A stretch of 64,000 bases of DNA from Pseudomonas sp. Gutcm_11s (GTDB lineage: Bacteria; Pseudomonadota; Gammaproteobacteria; Pseudomonadales; Pseudomonadaceae), in assembly GCF_028649395.1 (NCBI RefSeq), contig NZ_JAQSUW010000014.1, forward strand, positions 728,315-792,314, given 5' to 3'. The position numbers and the translations under genes are program-made. The notes under the pieces are model-generated. The model made no database searches and had not been told where the DNA came from. It worked only from the letters and a program-made list of their open reading frames with translations. Shown one piece after another: positions 36,683 through 44,855 of this stretch (positions within the stretch are counted from its first letter, which is position 1; the number at the start of each line of letters is the position of its first letter).

Positions 36683-37714
36683 ATGCGTATCTCCGACATC
36701 CATCAGCGCCTCACCGACCTCGGTGCCCTGCCCGCCCACAGCGGCCGGGTGGTTCGCGCCTGGCTGCAGGGCAAGCCGCTGGATACCGGCACCAAGCGCC
36801 AGCACACCGAGCACTTCCTGCCCATGTCCGTGCGCAACGGCCTGCCGCAACTGAGCGCTGAGCTCGAGGGCCTGGCCAGCGTGCACTCGGAGCATCCCGG
36901 TGCGGATGGCTCATCGCGCCTGCTGGTGAGCCTGGCCGATGGCCAGATGGTAGAGAGCGTGCTGCTGCCGCGCGGTGGCCTGTGCGTGTCGTCCCAGGTC
37001 GGTTGCGCGGTGGCCTGCCGTTTCTGCATGACCGGCAAGAGCGGCCTGCTGCGCCAGGTCAGCAGCGCCGAGATCGCCGCCCAGGTGGTGCTGGCGCGCC
37101 GCCGCCGGTCGGTGAACAAAGTGGTGTTCATGGGCATGGGCGAGCCGGCGCACAACCTGGACAACGTGCTCGAGGCCATCGACCTGCTCGGCACCGACGG
37201 CGGCATTGGCCACAAGAACCTGGTGTTTTCCACCGTCGGCGACCCGCGGGTGTTCGAGCGCCTGCCGCAGCAGCGGGTCAAGCCAGCCCTGGCGTTGTCG
37301 CTGCACACCACCAAGGCGGAGCTGCGCGAACACCTGCTGCCCAAGGCACCGAAAATCGCCCCCGCCGAGTTGATGGAACTGGGCGAGGCCTACGCCCGCA
37401 CGGTCGGCTACCCGATCCAGTACCAGTGGACCCTGCTCAAGGGCATCAACGACGGCCAGGACGAGCTGGACGAGATCCTGCGCCTGTTCAAAGGCAAGTA
37501 CGCGGTGCTCAACCTGATTCCCTTCAACAGCCTGGAAGGCGACGACTACCAGCGCCCGGACGGCGCGCGCATCGTGCAGATCGTGCGCTACCTGCACAGC
37601 CGCGGCGTGCTGACCAAGGTACGCAACAGCGCCGGCCAGGATGTCGACGGTGGCTGCGGCCAGCTGCGCGCTCGCGCCAGCGGCCTGATCGAGGCGCGCC
37701 AACTCGGCCACTGA
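36683..37714 (+). CDS. RlmN-family radical SAM methyltransferase (paralogue)
   Basis: 343 aa. Radical SAM cluster cysteines are C108-x3-C112-x2-C115 (GCAVACRFCMTGKSGLLR), and MGMGEPAHNLDNVLEAIDLL and LALSLHTTKAELREHLLPKA follow. The conserved catalytic cysteine is C325 in VDGGCGQL. Enzymes of this family add a methyl group to C2 of an adenine in 23S rRNA or tRNA (RlmN) or C8 (Cfr). Pseudomonas has a separate canonical rlmN near ispG, as I recall, so this is a second member and its target RNA is not certain. All catalytic residues are present. Confidence 0.82.
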   Translation: MRISDIHQRLTDLGALPAHSGRVVRAWLQGKPLDTGTKRQHTEHFLPMSVRNGLPQLSAELEGLASVHSEHPGADGSSRLLVSLADGQMVESVLLPRGGLCVSSQVGCAVACRFCMTGKSGLLRQVSSAEIAAQVVLARRRRSVNKVVFMGMGEPAHNLDNVLEAIDLLGTDGGIGHKNLVFSTVGDPRVFERLPQQRVKPALALSLHTTKAELREHLLPKAPKIAPAELMELGEAYARTVGYPIQYQWTLLKGINDGQDELDEILRLFKGKYAVLNLIPFNSLEGDDYQRPDGARIVQIVRYLHSRGVLTKVRNSAGQDVDGGCGQLRARASGLIEARQLGH

Positions 37715-37769
37715 TCCGCACCGGTCACTGCGCTAGCATGCGTTGCATCGCCCCTGCGGAGTCACCGCC

Positions 37770-38660
37770 ATGCCCAGAGCCCTCGGCCTGCTGTTCCTGC
37801 TGGCCCTGCCCCTGCTGACCCAGGCAGGCACCCTGCGCGAGAAACTGCAGGAGCGCCGCGAGGAGCGTGCCCAGCAGCGGTTCGACGGCGAACTGCCAGC
37901 CGGCAGCCGGGTGCTGCGCGAACAGGTCTATGGCGAGCACCCGCGTCAGCGCTTCGACCTCTACCTGCCGCCTGCGGCGAAGCACGCGCCGATACTGTTC
38001 ATGGTCCACGGTGGCGGCTGGCACACCGGCGACAAGGCCATGGCCGCGGTGGTGGAAAACAAGGCCGCGCACTGGCTGCGCAAGGGCTACGTGCTGGTTT
38101 CCACCAATTACCGGCTGATCCCGGACGCCGATCCCCTGCAGCAGGCCGGCGACGTGGCCAGGGCCATCGCCACCGTGCAGCAGCAAGCCGCCGGCTGGGG
38201 TGGCGACCCGGCGCGCATGGTGCTGATGGGGCACTCGGCCGGCGCCCATCTGGTCAGCCTGCTGAACAGCGACAGCAGCCTGGCAGCGGGCGCCAAGCCG
38301 CTATGGCTGGGGACCGTGGCATTGGACAGCGCCGCCTTCGACGTGCCGACGATCATGCATGCCCGCCACTATCCGCTTTACGACCAGGCCTTCGGCAGCG
38401 ACACCGCCGCTTGGCAGGCAGCCTCGCCCCTGCTGGTGCTGCGCGCCGGCGCCAGACCACTGCTGGCCGTCTGCTCGACCCGCCGCGACGACTCCTGCCC
38501 CCAGGCCGACGCCTATGCCGCCAAGGCCGGCGGCCTCGGCGTGCGCGTCAGCGTGCTGCGCAAGGACCTCTCGCACCGTGCGATCAACCAGCAGCTCGGC
38601 GCCGAGCCCGCCTACACCGCCGAAGTCGACGCCTTCCTCACCAGCCTCGGCCTGCCCTGA
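37770..38660 (+). CDS. Secreted carboxylesterase-like alpha/beta hydrolase
   Basis: 296 aa from ATG 37770 (GCGGAG upstream). Signal peptide MPRALGLLFLLALPLLTQAG. Then the esterase/hormone-sensitive-lipase pattern: oxyanion box MVHGGGWHTGDK near residue 75, GYVLVSTNYRLIPDADPLQQ, nucleophile elbow LMGHSAGAHLV, with a C-terminal LSHRAINQQ histidine. It resembles BD-FAE/kynurenine-formamidase-like esterases. Probably periplasmic. The substrate is not evident from sequence or context. Confidence 0.82.
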   Translation: MPRALGLLFLLALPLLTQAGTLREKLQERREERAQQRFDGELPAGSRVLREQVYGEHPRQRFDLYLPPAAKHAPILFMVHGGGWHTGDKAMAAVVENKAAHWLRKGYVLVSTNYRLIPDADPLQQAGDVARAIATVQQQAAGWGGDPARMVLMGHSAGAHLVSLLNSDSSLAAGAKPLWLGTVALDSAAFDVPTIMHARHYPLYDQAFGSDTAAWQAASPLLVLRAGARPLLAVCSTRRDDSCPQADAYAAKAGGLGVRVSVLRKDLSHRAINQQLGAEPAYTAEVDAFLTSLGLP

Positions 38661-38704
38661 GCCACGTGCTAACCTCGCCGCCCCGCAACCGGCAACGCGA
38701 CCTC

Positions 38705-39985
38705 ATGCATACCCTCGAACAACTGCGCCGCGGCGAACTGGCCGGCATCCAGCGCCTGGACCTGGCCGCCGACCTCGGCGAGTTCCCCGACGAGATCTTC
38801 GGCCTAGCCGACAGCCTGGAGGTGCTCAACCTCAGCGGCAACCGCCTGCGCGCCCTGCCCCACGACCTGTCACGCCTGCACCGCCTGAAGGTGCTGTTCT
38901 GCTCGGACAACCCGTTCGAAACCCTGCCGGAGTCGCTCGGCGACTGCCCGCAACTGGAGATGGTCGGTTTCAAGTCCAACCAGCTGTGCGGGGTTCCTGC
39001 AGCAGCGCTGCCGGCCCGGCTGCGCTGGCTGATCCTCACCGACAATCGCATCGAGAACCTGCCAAGCGAGCTGGGCGAGCGCCCGCGCCTGCAGAAGCTG
39101 ATGCTGGCCGGCAATCGCCTCAGCGCATTGCCGCAAAGCATGGCCGGCCTGCACCAGCTGGAGCTGCTGCGCATCGCCGCCAACCGCCTCGAGACCCTGC
39201 CCGACTGGCTGCTAGAACTGCCGCGCCTGGCCTGGCTGGCCTATGCCGGCAACCCCGGCAGCGACCGCGCGGAGGCCGCCGCGCTGGCCAGCCATCCGCA
39301 AGCGCCTATCCCCCGTTCCCAGCTGGAGGTGGGTGAGCTGCTCGGCCAGGGTGCCAGCGGCCTGATCCACCGAGCGCGCTGGAGCGAGCGCGAGGTGGCG
39401 GTGAAGCTGTTCAAGGGGCAGATGACCAGCGACGGCCTGCCCCACAGCGAGATGGCTGCGTGCCTGTCCGCCGGCCGCCATCCACAGCTGCTGCCGGTGA
39501 TCGGGCCGCTGCAACAGCAACCCGGCCAGCCAGACGGCCTGCTGCTGGAACTGCTCGATCCGCGCTTCAGCGTGCTGGCCGGGCCGCCCTCGCTGGCCAG
39601 CTGCACCCGCGACTGCTACGGCCCGGAGCAACGCTTCGATTCCGAGCAGGTACTGGCCCTGGCCAATGGCGTGGCCGGCGCGCTGGCGCACCTGCATGAA
39701 CGCGGCATCCTGCATGGCGACCTGTACGCCCACAACCTGCTGGTGGCCGGGCGTGACTGCCGCCTGAGCGACTTCGGCGCCGCGTCCTTCTTCGCCCCCA
39801 ACAGCGCCCAAGGCGCCGCCCTGCAGCGCCTGGAGAGCCGCGCCTTCGGCATCCTGCTGGAAGAGCTGCTGCAGCGCTGCGAGGCGCCAGCGGCGCACCT
39901 GCTGAGCCTCGCGGCCGACTGCCAGCAGGCCGATACCCTGCAACGCCCGCCCTCTGCCGAGATAGTCGAGCGACTGCGGGGCTGA
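38705..39985 (+). CDS. Leucine-rich-repeat protein kinase
   Basis: 426 aa from ATG 38705. Residues 20-195 contain about seven leucine-rich repeats of the bacterial/plant type (LEVLNLSGNRLRALPHDLSR, LRWLILTDNRIENLPSELGE, LQKLMLAGNRLSALPQSMAG). Residues 208-426 form a eukaryotic-like kinase: glycine loop GQGASGLIH, VAVK lysine at 234, catalytic loop HGDLYAHN at 337-344 and DFG at 356-358. All key catalytic residues are there, though the C-lobe is short. No signal or membrane segment is seen. Such LRR-kinase proteins occur in Pseudomonas but their targets are unknown. Confidence 0.85.
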   Translation: MHTLEQLRRGELAGIQRLDLAADLGEFPDEIFGLADSLEVLNLSGNRLRALPHDLSRLHRLKVLFCSDNPFETLPESLGDCPQLEMVGFKSNQLCGVPAAALPARLRWLILTDNRIENLPSELGERPRLQKLMLAGNRLSALPQSMAGLHQLELLRIAANRLETLPDWLLELPRLAWLAYAGNPGSDRAEAAALASHPQAPIPRSQLEVGELLGQGASGLIHRARWSEREVAVKLFKGQMTSDGLPHSEMAACLSAGRHPQLLPVIGPLQQQPGQPDGLLLELLDPRFSVLAGPPSLASCTRDCYGPEQRFDSEQVLALANGVAGALAHLHERGILHGDLYAHNLLVAGRDCRLSDFGAASFFAPNSAQGAALQRLESRAFGILLEELLQRCEAPAAHLLSLAADCQQADTLQRPPSAEIVERLRG

Positions 39986-40046
39986 GCTTGCACGGCAGGC
40001 GCGCGGCGGCCCATGCTCCGCGCACCTGCCGCTGCGGCCCAAGCCC

Positions 40047-40979
40047 ATGCACTCGCCCCGCTACGACCTCTGGTTCCTCGCCCTGTGCAGCCTCTTCGGC
40101 CTGCTGTTGCCGCTGCTCGTCAAGCCGCTGACCGGCAGCCACGGCACCCTGCCCTGGTTGCTGGACCTGGCCAGCCATTGGCAATGGCTGTTTCTCGCCG
40201 GCCTGATCATCACCGCACTGACCGCAGCCTGGCGCGAACGGCGCTGGCTGTTCGCCCTGCTGGCGGCGCCGCTGCCCTGGCTGACCGCCAGCCCGGTATT
40301 ACCGAGTGGCGACGACGCCACGCCGCTGACAGTAGCCAGCGCCAACGTGCACCTGAGCAGTCGCGATGTCGGGCCGTTGCGTGACTGGCTGGCGCAGGCC
40401 AGGCCCGAGGTGGTGGTCTTGCTGGAGGTTTCCCCGCGCTACGCTCAGGCGCTGCAGACGCTGCCCGGATATCCGTATCGCCTGGTTCACGCCGACAGTT
40501 CGCCGTTCGGCATCGCCCTGCTGTCGAGCCTGCCGCTCGACCATCCGCAGATCGGCCAGGACGAGCGCGGCATCCCCCATCTGCGCGCCCGCCTGCAGCT
40601 GGCAGGATGCAGCATTGCGCTGAGCGCCTTCCACCCGATGCCGCCGCTGTCGCCGGACGACCACAGCAGCCGCGACAGGCAGTTGCGCGAGCTGCTGCGG
40701 GCCAGCGGTGACGGCCCCGCCCTGCTCGCCGGCGATCTCAATGCTACGCCCTGGTCCAGCGCCTTCGCCGGGCTCGACGCACTCGGCTGGCGCCGCGCCA
40801 GTGGCCTGGCACCAACCTGGCCGAGCCTGGGCGCCGGCGTGCTGGGGATTCCCATCGACCATGTGCTGGCATCGCGGCACTGGCGGCTGCTGAGCAGCGA
40901 GCGCGGCCCGGACCTGGGCTCCGACCATCTGCCCGTGCTGGTGCAGCTCGGTCTGCCTGGAGATGACTGCCGCCCATGA
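40047..40979 (+). CDS. Membrane-anchored endonuclease/exonuclease/phosphatase family protein
   Basis: 310 aa. The first 85 residues hold three hydrophobic helices (FLALCSLFGLLLPLLV, WLFLAGLIITALTA, LFALLAAPLPWLTA). From residue 92 the EEP domain begins: PLTVASANVHLSS, EVVVLLEVSPRYAQALQTLP (metal-ligand Glu), ALSAFHPMPPLS, LLAGDLNATPWSSAF, IDHVLASRHWR and the final GSDHLPVLVQL (D-H). All EEP motifs are present. It is similar to the YafD-like proteins. Substrate unknown: DNA/RNA, phosphoinositides or sphingolipids are known in the family; the active site faces the periplasm. Confidence 0.82.
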   Translation: MHSPRYDLWFLALCSLFGLLLPLLVKPLTGSHGTLPWLLDLASHWQWLFLAGLIITALTAAWRERRWLFALLAAPLPWLTASPVLPSGDDATPLTVASANVHLSSRDVGPLRDWLAQARPEVVVLLEVSPRYAQALQTLPGYPYRLVHADSSPFGIALLSSLPLDHPQIGQDERGIPHLRARLQLAGCSIALSAFHPMPPLSPDDHSSRDRQLRELLRASGDGPALLAGDLNATPWSSAFAGLDALGWRRASGLAPTWPSLGAGVLGIPIDHVLASRHWRLLSSERGPDLGSDHLPVLVQLGLPGDDCRP

Positions 40980-41007
40980 AAAAGCCCCGGCCAAGGCCAG
41001 GGCTTTT
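40980..41007 (+). terminator. Bidirectional Rho-independent terminator
   Basis: Stem GCCC/GGGC and GGCC/GGCC with one mismatch and an AA loop, A-run on the left and T-run on the right, between the convergent EEP gene and the binding-protein gene. Confidence 0.82.
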
Positions 41008-41024
41008 CGTGCAGCGGGCGGTGA

Positions 41025-42101
41025 TCAGGTACCGCTCTTGACCTTGGTCCAGATGCGGGTGCGCACGCGGTCGATCTTCAGCGGCATGGCTTCCAGGGCG
41101 TACAGCTTGGTCATCACCTCTTCCGGCGGATAGACCTTGTTGTCGGCCTTGAGCGCCGGGTCGACCAGGCCATCGGCCTTCTGGTTGCCGTTGGCGTAGT
41201 GCACGTGGTTGCTGATGGTGGCCATGACTTCCGGCTGCAGCAGGTAGTTCATGAAGGCGTAACCGGCGGCCTCGTTGGGCGCATCGTTCGGCATGGTGAC
41301 CATGTCGAACCACATCGGCGCGCCTTCCTTGGGAATCACGTACTCGATCTTCACGCCGTTGCCGGCTTCGGCAGCACGCCCGGCAGCCTGCATGATGTCG
41401 CCGGAGAAACCGACCGCCACGCAGATGTCGCCGTTGGCCAGGTCGCCGACGTACTTGGACGAGTGGAAGTAGCTGACGTTCTTGCGCATCTCCATCAGCA
41501 GCGCCTCGGCTTTCTTGTAGTCGTCGAGGTTCTGGCTGTGGTGCGGCAGGCCCAGCTGGTGCAGGGCGATCGGCAGCATTTCCGGGCCGTTGTCGAGGAT
41601 GGCCACGCCACACTGGGCCAGTTTGGCCATGTTCTCGGGCTTGAAGATCAGATCCCAGGAGTCCACCGTCACGCCCTCGCCGAGCACGGCCTTGACCTTG
41701 TCGACGTTGTAGCCGATGCCGGTGGTGCCCCACAGGTAAGGGAAGCCGTGCTGGTTGCCCGGATCGTTGGTCTCCAGCGCCTTCATCAGCACCGGGTTGA
41801 GGTTACTCCAGCCAGGCAGCTTGCTGCGGTCGAGCTGCTTGAGCGCGCCACCCTGGATCTGCCGCGCCATGAAGTGGTTGGAGGGGAATACCACGTCGTA
41901 GCCGGAGCGGCCGGCCATCAGCTTGGCATCGAGGGTCTCGTTGCTGTCGTAGACGTCGTAGTGGGCCTTCTGGCCGCTGGCCTTCTCGAAGTTCTTCAGG
42001 GTGTCCGGCGCGATGTAGTCGGTCCAGTTGTAGATACGCACGCCATCGGCGGCCTGGCTGGCCGATGCGATCAGCATCAGCGGGATGAGTTTCTTCAGCA
42101 T
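41025..42101 (-). CDS. Polyamine-type ABC substrate-binding protein (PotF/SpuD-like)
   Basis: 358 aa with a signal peptide (MLKKLIPLMLIASASQA, cleavage before ADG). The mature start VRIYNWTDYIAPDTLKNFEK is the hallmark of putrescine/spermidine-binding proteins. Other family segments: YDVVFPSNHFMARQIQGGAL, YLWGTTGIGYNVDKVKAVLG, and VGFSGDIMQAAGRAAEAGNG. It lies downstream of a cupin and a DadA/PuuB-like oxidase on the same strand, but no permease or ATPase is nearby. It may serve a transporter encoded elsewhere, or a different amine such as an amino-acid derivative. The 53-base gap upstream shows no terminator, so it is probably in the same transcript. Confidence 0.88.
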   Translation of the reverse strand: MLKKLIPLMLIASASQAADGVRIYNWTDYIAPDTLKNFEKASGQKAHYDVYDSNETLDAKLMAGRSGYDVVFPSNHFMARQIQGGALKQLDRSKLPGWSNLNPVLMKALETNDPGNQHGFPYLWGTTGIGYNVDKVKAVLGEGVTVDSWDLIFKPENMAKLAQCGVAILDNGPEMLPIALHQLGLPHHSQNLDDYKKAEALLMEMRKNVSYFHSSKYVGDLANGDICVAVGFSGDIMQAAGRAAEAGNGVKIEYVIPKEGAPMWFDMVTMPNDAPNEAAGYAFMNYLLQPEVMATISNHVHYANGNQKADGLVDPALKADNKVYPPEEVMTKLYALEAMPLKIDRVRTRIWTKVKSGT

Positions 42102-42154
42102 GCTTTACCTCGTTGATTGTTCTTGTAGGCAGATATGTGTGAAGGAGCTTTCGA

Positions 42155-42496
42155 TCAGTAGATCAGTACGTAGGTCTTGCGGACCGTTTCTTGTATGTCC
42201 CAGATGCCGGTGGTGTTGGCCGGCATCATCAGCGCGTCGCCGGCCTTGATTTCCATCGGCTCGCCACCGTCCGGGGTGAAGGTGCAGCGCCCGGCGATGA
42301 AGTGGCAGAACTCCTGGTGCACGATCTGCCGGCGCCAGCGGCCCGGGGTGCACTCCCAGACGCCGGTCTCGACGCCATCGCTGCGCTCGACCGAGGTGGT
42401 CGAGGTAACGGCAGCCGGCTCGCTCAGCGGCACGGCCACCGGGTTGGACTCGTCCAGTACCAGGGCCTGGGTGTTCTTGAAGTGGGTGATGTTCAT
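42155..42496 (-). CDS. Cupin (DUF861-type) protein
   Basis: 113 aa, starts MNITHFKNTQALVLDESNPV. Single cupin barrel of the ethanolamine-utilisation/DUF861 type: ETGVWECTPGRWRRQIVHQE, then FCHFIAGRCTFTPDGGEPME and IKAGDALMMPANTTGIWDIQ. These residues make a Glu-based, metal-poor cupin as in (S)-ureidoglycine aminohydrolase relatives and EutQ. The operon with a PuuB-like oxidase and a binding protein suggests a role in amine catabolism, perhaps as a ligand-binding or accessory enzyme. Confidence 0.8.
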   Translation of the reverse strand: MNITHFKNTQALVLDESNPVAVPLSEPAAVTSTTSVERSDGVETGVWECTPGRWRRQIVHQEFCHFIAGRCTFTPDGGEPMEIKAGDALMMPANTTGIWDIQETVRKTYVLIY

Positions 42497-42528
42497 GCGT
42501 CTGCTCTCGTGGTGGGCTCGGGCCGGCC

Positions 42529-43947
42529 TCAGCCGACCCTCCAGGTCATCAGGCTTTCCATGCCGGCGGCCAGCTTCTCCGCCATGCGCCGGCGCCAGGC
42601 CGGGCTGTGCGGGTTGGCCAGGACTTCGTCCTCATGGACGAAGCTGCGGATGATCGCGTTGTAGCCGAGCCAGCGGCACGGCTCGGGCTCCCAGCGGCGC
42701 AGCTGGTCGATGCGGCTGTCCGCCAGCACCCAGGGCTGGCGCACCAGCTCGCTGTCGCGGCCGAGGATCAGGTCGGCCAGGGTGCGCCCGCCGAGGTTGC
42801 TGGCGCCTACGCCCTCGCCGCCGTAGCCGCCGGACAGGGCGATGCGGCTGGTGTTGTCGCGCAGCATGTGCGGGTGGAAGCGGCGCGCCATGCCGAGGTT
42901 ACCGCCCCAGGCGTGAGTCAGGCGCACGTTGCGCAGCTGCGGGAACAGCTCGCCCATCAGGTAGCGACGCAGGCCACGCTCTTCATCGGTCAGGTTGAAG
43001 TCGCTGCGCAGGCGCCCGCCGAAGCGGTAGCCGCCGCGCGCGCCGAAGATCAGGCGGTCGTCGCTGGAACGCTGACCGTAAGTGACCTGGCGGCTGTTCT
43101 CGCTGAACGCCTGGCCACGCTCCAGGCCGATCTCGGCCCAGACATCGGCCGGCAGCGGCTCGGTGGCGACGATCAGGCTCTGCACCGGCAATTGATTGTT
43201 GCCCAGCGGTGGCAGCTCGGCGGCATAGCCCTCCACGGCCGGCACCACCCAGTCGGCGCGCACGCTGCCGTGCTCGGTGCGCACCAGGCCCGGCTGCCAG
43301 TCGATCACCCGGCTCTGCTCGTAGAGCTCCACGCCCAGGCGCTCGACGCACTCGGCCAGGCCACGCGCCAGGCGCGCCGGCTGGATGGTCGCGCAGTGCG
43401 GGCTGTACAGCGCGCCATAGGCGCCCTTCACGCGCAGCTGTTCAGCCAGTTCGTTGGGCTGCAGCCAGCGGTAGTCGTCATCGCCCAGGCCCTGCCGGCG
43501 CAGGTCCTCGTGGTATTCGCGCAGGCGCTCCAGCTGCTCGGGGTAGCGCGCGGCGCAGTAGATCACCCCGCCCTTGCGCAGGTCGCAGGCAATGCCCTCG
43601 CGCTCGGTGACGGTCGCCACCTCGTCGGGAATGCCGTGCAGCAGGTCGAAGGAAGCACGTCGCTCGCTCGGCGACAGGCCCGCGAGCAGGCGGTCCTCGC
43701 CGAGCATGTTGCCCATCAGCCAGCCGCCGTTGCGGCCGGAGGCACCGAAGCCGGCGATCTGCGCCTCGAGCACCACGACGCGCAGCTGCGGCGCCTGGCG
43801 CTTGAGGTAATAGGCGGTCCACAGGCCGGTGTAGCCGGCGCCGATGATCACCACGTCGGCCTGCAGCTCGCCCTGCAGGCTCGGGCGGGCCTGCAGCGGC
43901 TCGTCGAGCTGGTCCATCCACAGGCTGATATTGCGCCACTGGCTCAT
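42529..43947 (-). CDS. FAD-dependent amine oxidoreductase (DadA/PuuB-like)
   Basis: 472 aa from ATG 43947 (CGGAGA upstream). Residues 35-65 contain the FAD Rossmann motif ADVVIIGAGYTGLWTAYYLK, followed by the ASGRNGGWLMGNM sequence seen in gamma-glutamylputrescine oxidases. The DAO fold continues with QLPVQSLIVATEPLPADVWA and the late FAD motif ALSGGYGGEGVGASNLGGRT. PuuB-type enzymes oxidise gamma-glutamylputrescine; relatives handle other amines. The flanking cupin and polyamine-type binding protein support a polyamine or related amine as substrate. Confidence 0.85.
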   Translation of the reverse strand: MSQWRNISLWMDQLDEPLQARPSLQGELQADVVIIGAGYTGLWTAYYLKRQAPQLRVVVLEAQIAGFGASGRNGGWLMGNMLGEDRLLAGLSPSERRASFDLLHGIPDEVATVTEREGIACDLRKGGVIYCAARYPEQLERLREYHEDLRRQGLGDDDYRWLQPNELAEQLRVKGAYGALYSPHCATIQPARLARGLAECVERLGVELYEQSRVIDWQPGLVRTEHGSVRADWVVPAVEGYAAELPPLGNNQLPVQSLIVATEPLPADVWAEIGLERGQAFSENSRQVTYGQRSSDDRLIFGARGGYRFGGRLRSDFNLTDEERGLRRYLMGELFPQLRNVRLTHAWGGNLGMARRFHPHMLRDNTSRIALSGGYGGEGVGASNLGGRTLADLILGRDSELVRQPWVLADSRIDQLRRWEPEPCRWLGYNAIIRSFVHEDEVLANPHSPAWRRRMAEKLAAGMESLMTWRVG

Positions 43948-43993
43948 CGGGGTCTCCGCCAAACATTCGTTGGACGCAGACTAGTGAAGCGCC

Positions 43994-44812
43994 TCAGGAC
44001 TTGTCTTGCGTGCGGGCCCGCGAGGAAATTTGCTTGAGGTAGGCCTTGGGCGTCAGGCCCAGGCGCTCGCGGAAGCACTTGTAGAAGGCCGACAGTGAGT
44101 TGAAGCCGGCGGCGAAGGCCAGTTCGTCCACCCGCCCGGCATCGCCGCCCGCCTCCAGACCGTCGAGCAGGTACTGCAGGCGCGCCTGGTTGACGTAGCG
44201 GTAGAAGCTCTGGCCCAGCACCTGATTGAGCAGGTGGGAGATCTGGTTGCGGCTGTAGCCAGTGGCGGCGGCGACCTGCTGCAGGTCCAGGTCCGGGTCG
44301 AGGAAGGGCTGGTGCTTGTGGAAGTAGTCCTGCAGGTCCTGCGCCAGCATGCTCAGCTGCCAGGCGGACAGGCCCAGGCGGCTGGTGGCCGGGCGCGCGC
44401 TGGCGCCCTTGCTCGCGCGGGCTTCGTGCACCAGCGTGGCGTACTCGTTGATCCGCCAGATCAGCCCGTCGCGCACGGTGATCGACTCGCCGGTGCGGAA
44501 GGACGCCAGCCCCCCGCTGCCCTGCAGGGCGAAGCGGTACTGGATGAAAGCGGTGTGGCCATCGATGCGGATGCGGTCGACATGCTCGAGCATCTCGCCG
44601 GGGCGCCGCGGCAGGTTGTCCTCGACGTACTCGCGCAGCTCGCCCAGGTGCATGGTGCGCTGCTGGAAGAAGTCGTTGTACTCGATGTCCGGGTGGAACA
44701 GCGCCATCACCGCCTCCAGGTCCCGGCAGCGCCAGCTGAGGTGGTAGCGCAGGATGGTCTCGCGGGTGCGCTCGGACTGCGCAGCGTCGTCGGGGAAGTC
44801 GCTGTCGTGCAT
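43994..44812 (-). CDS. AraC-family regulator fused to an NTF2-like (SnoaL) domain
   Basis: 272 aa. Residues 15-125 form an NTF2/SnoaL-like cone (ILRYHLSWRCRDLEAVMALF, HPDIEYNDFF, EHVDRIRIDGHTAFIQYRFA, and VRDGLIWRINEY) in place of the usual cupin sensor. Residues 165-265 hold two AraC helix-turn-helices: LQQVAAATGYSRNQISHLLN and VDELAFAAGFNSLSAFYKCF. The gene lies directly behind the amine oxidase on the same strand, so it is the likely activator of that operon, with the SnoaL domain binding the inducing amine. The sensor-HTH architecture is uncommon. Confidence 0.82.
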   Translation of the reverse strand: MHDSDFPDDAAQSERTRETILRYHLSWRCRDLEAVMALFHPDIEYNDFFQQRTMHLGELREYVEDNLPRRPGEMLEHVDRIRIDGHTAFIQYRFALQGSGGLASFRTGESITVRDGLIWRINEYATLVHEARASKGASARPATSRLGLSAWQLSMLAQDLQDYFHKHQPFLDPDLDLQQVAAATGYSRNQISHLLNQVLGQSFYRYVNQARLQYLLDGLEAGGDAGRVDELAFAAGFNSLSAFYKCFRERLGLTPKAYLKQISSRARTQDKS

Positions 44813-44855
44813 GGGGCGGATCGGCTGCTCTGGAGCGTGCAGCTTGCCCGATTCC

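Noticed and set aside
36683..37714. Cfr-type antibiotic resistance gene
   Set aside because: The sequence fits the RlmN-like chromosomal family; nothing points to Cfr, and no mobile context exists.
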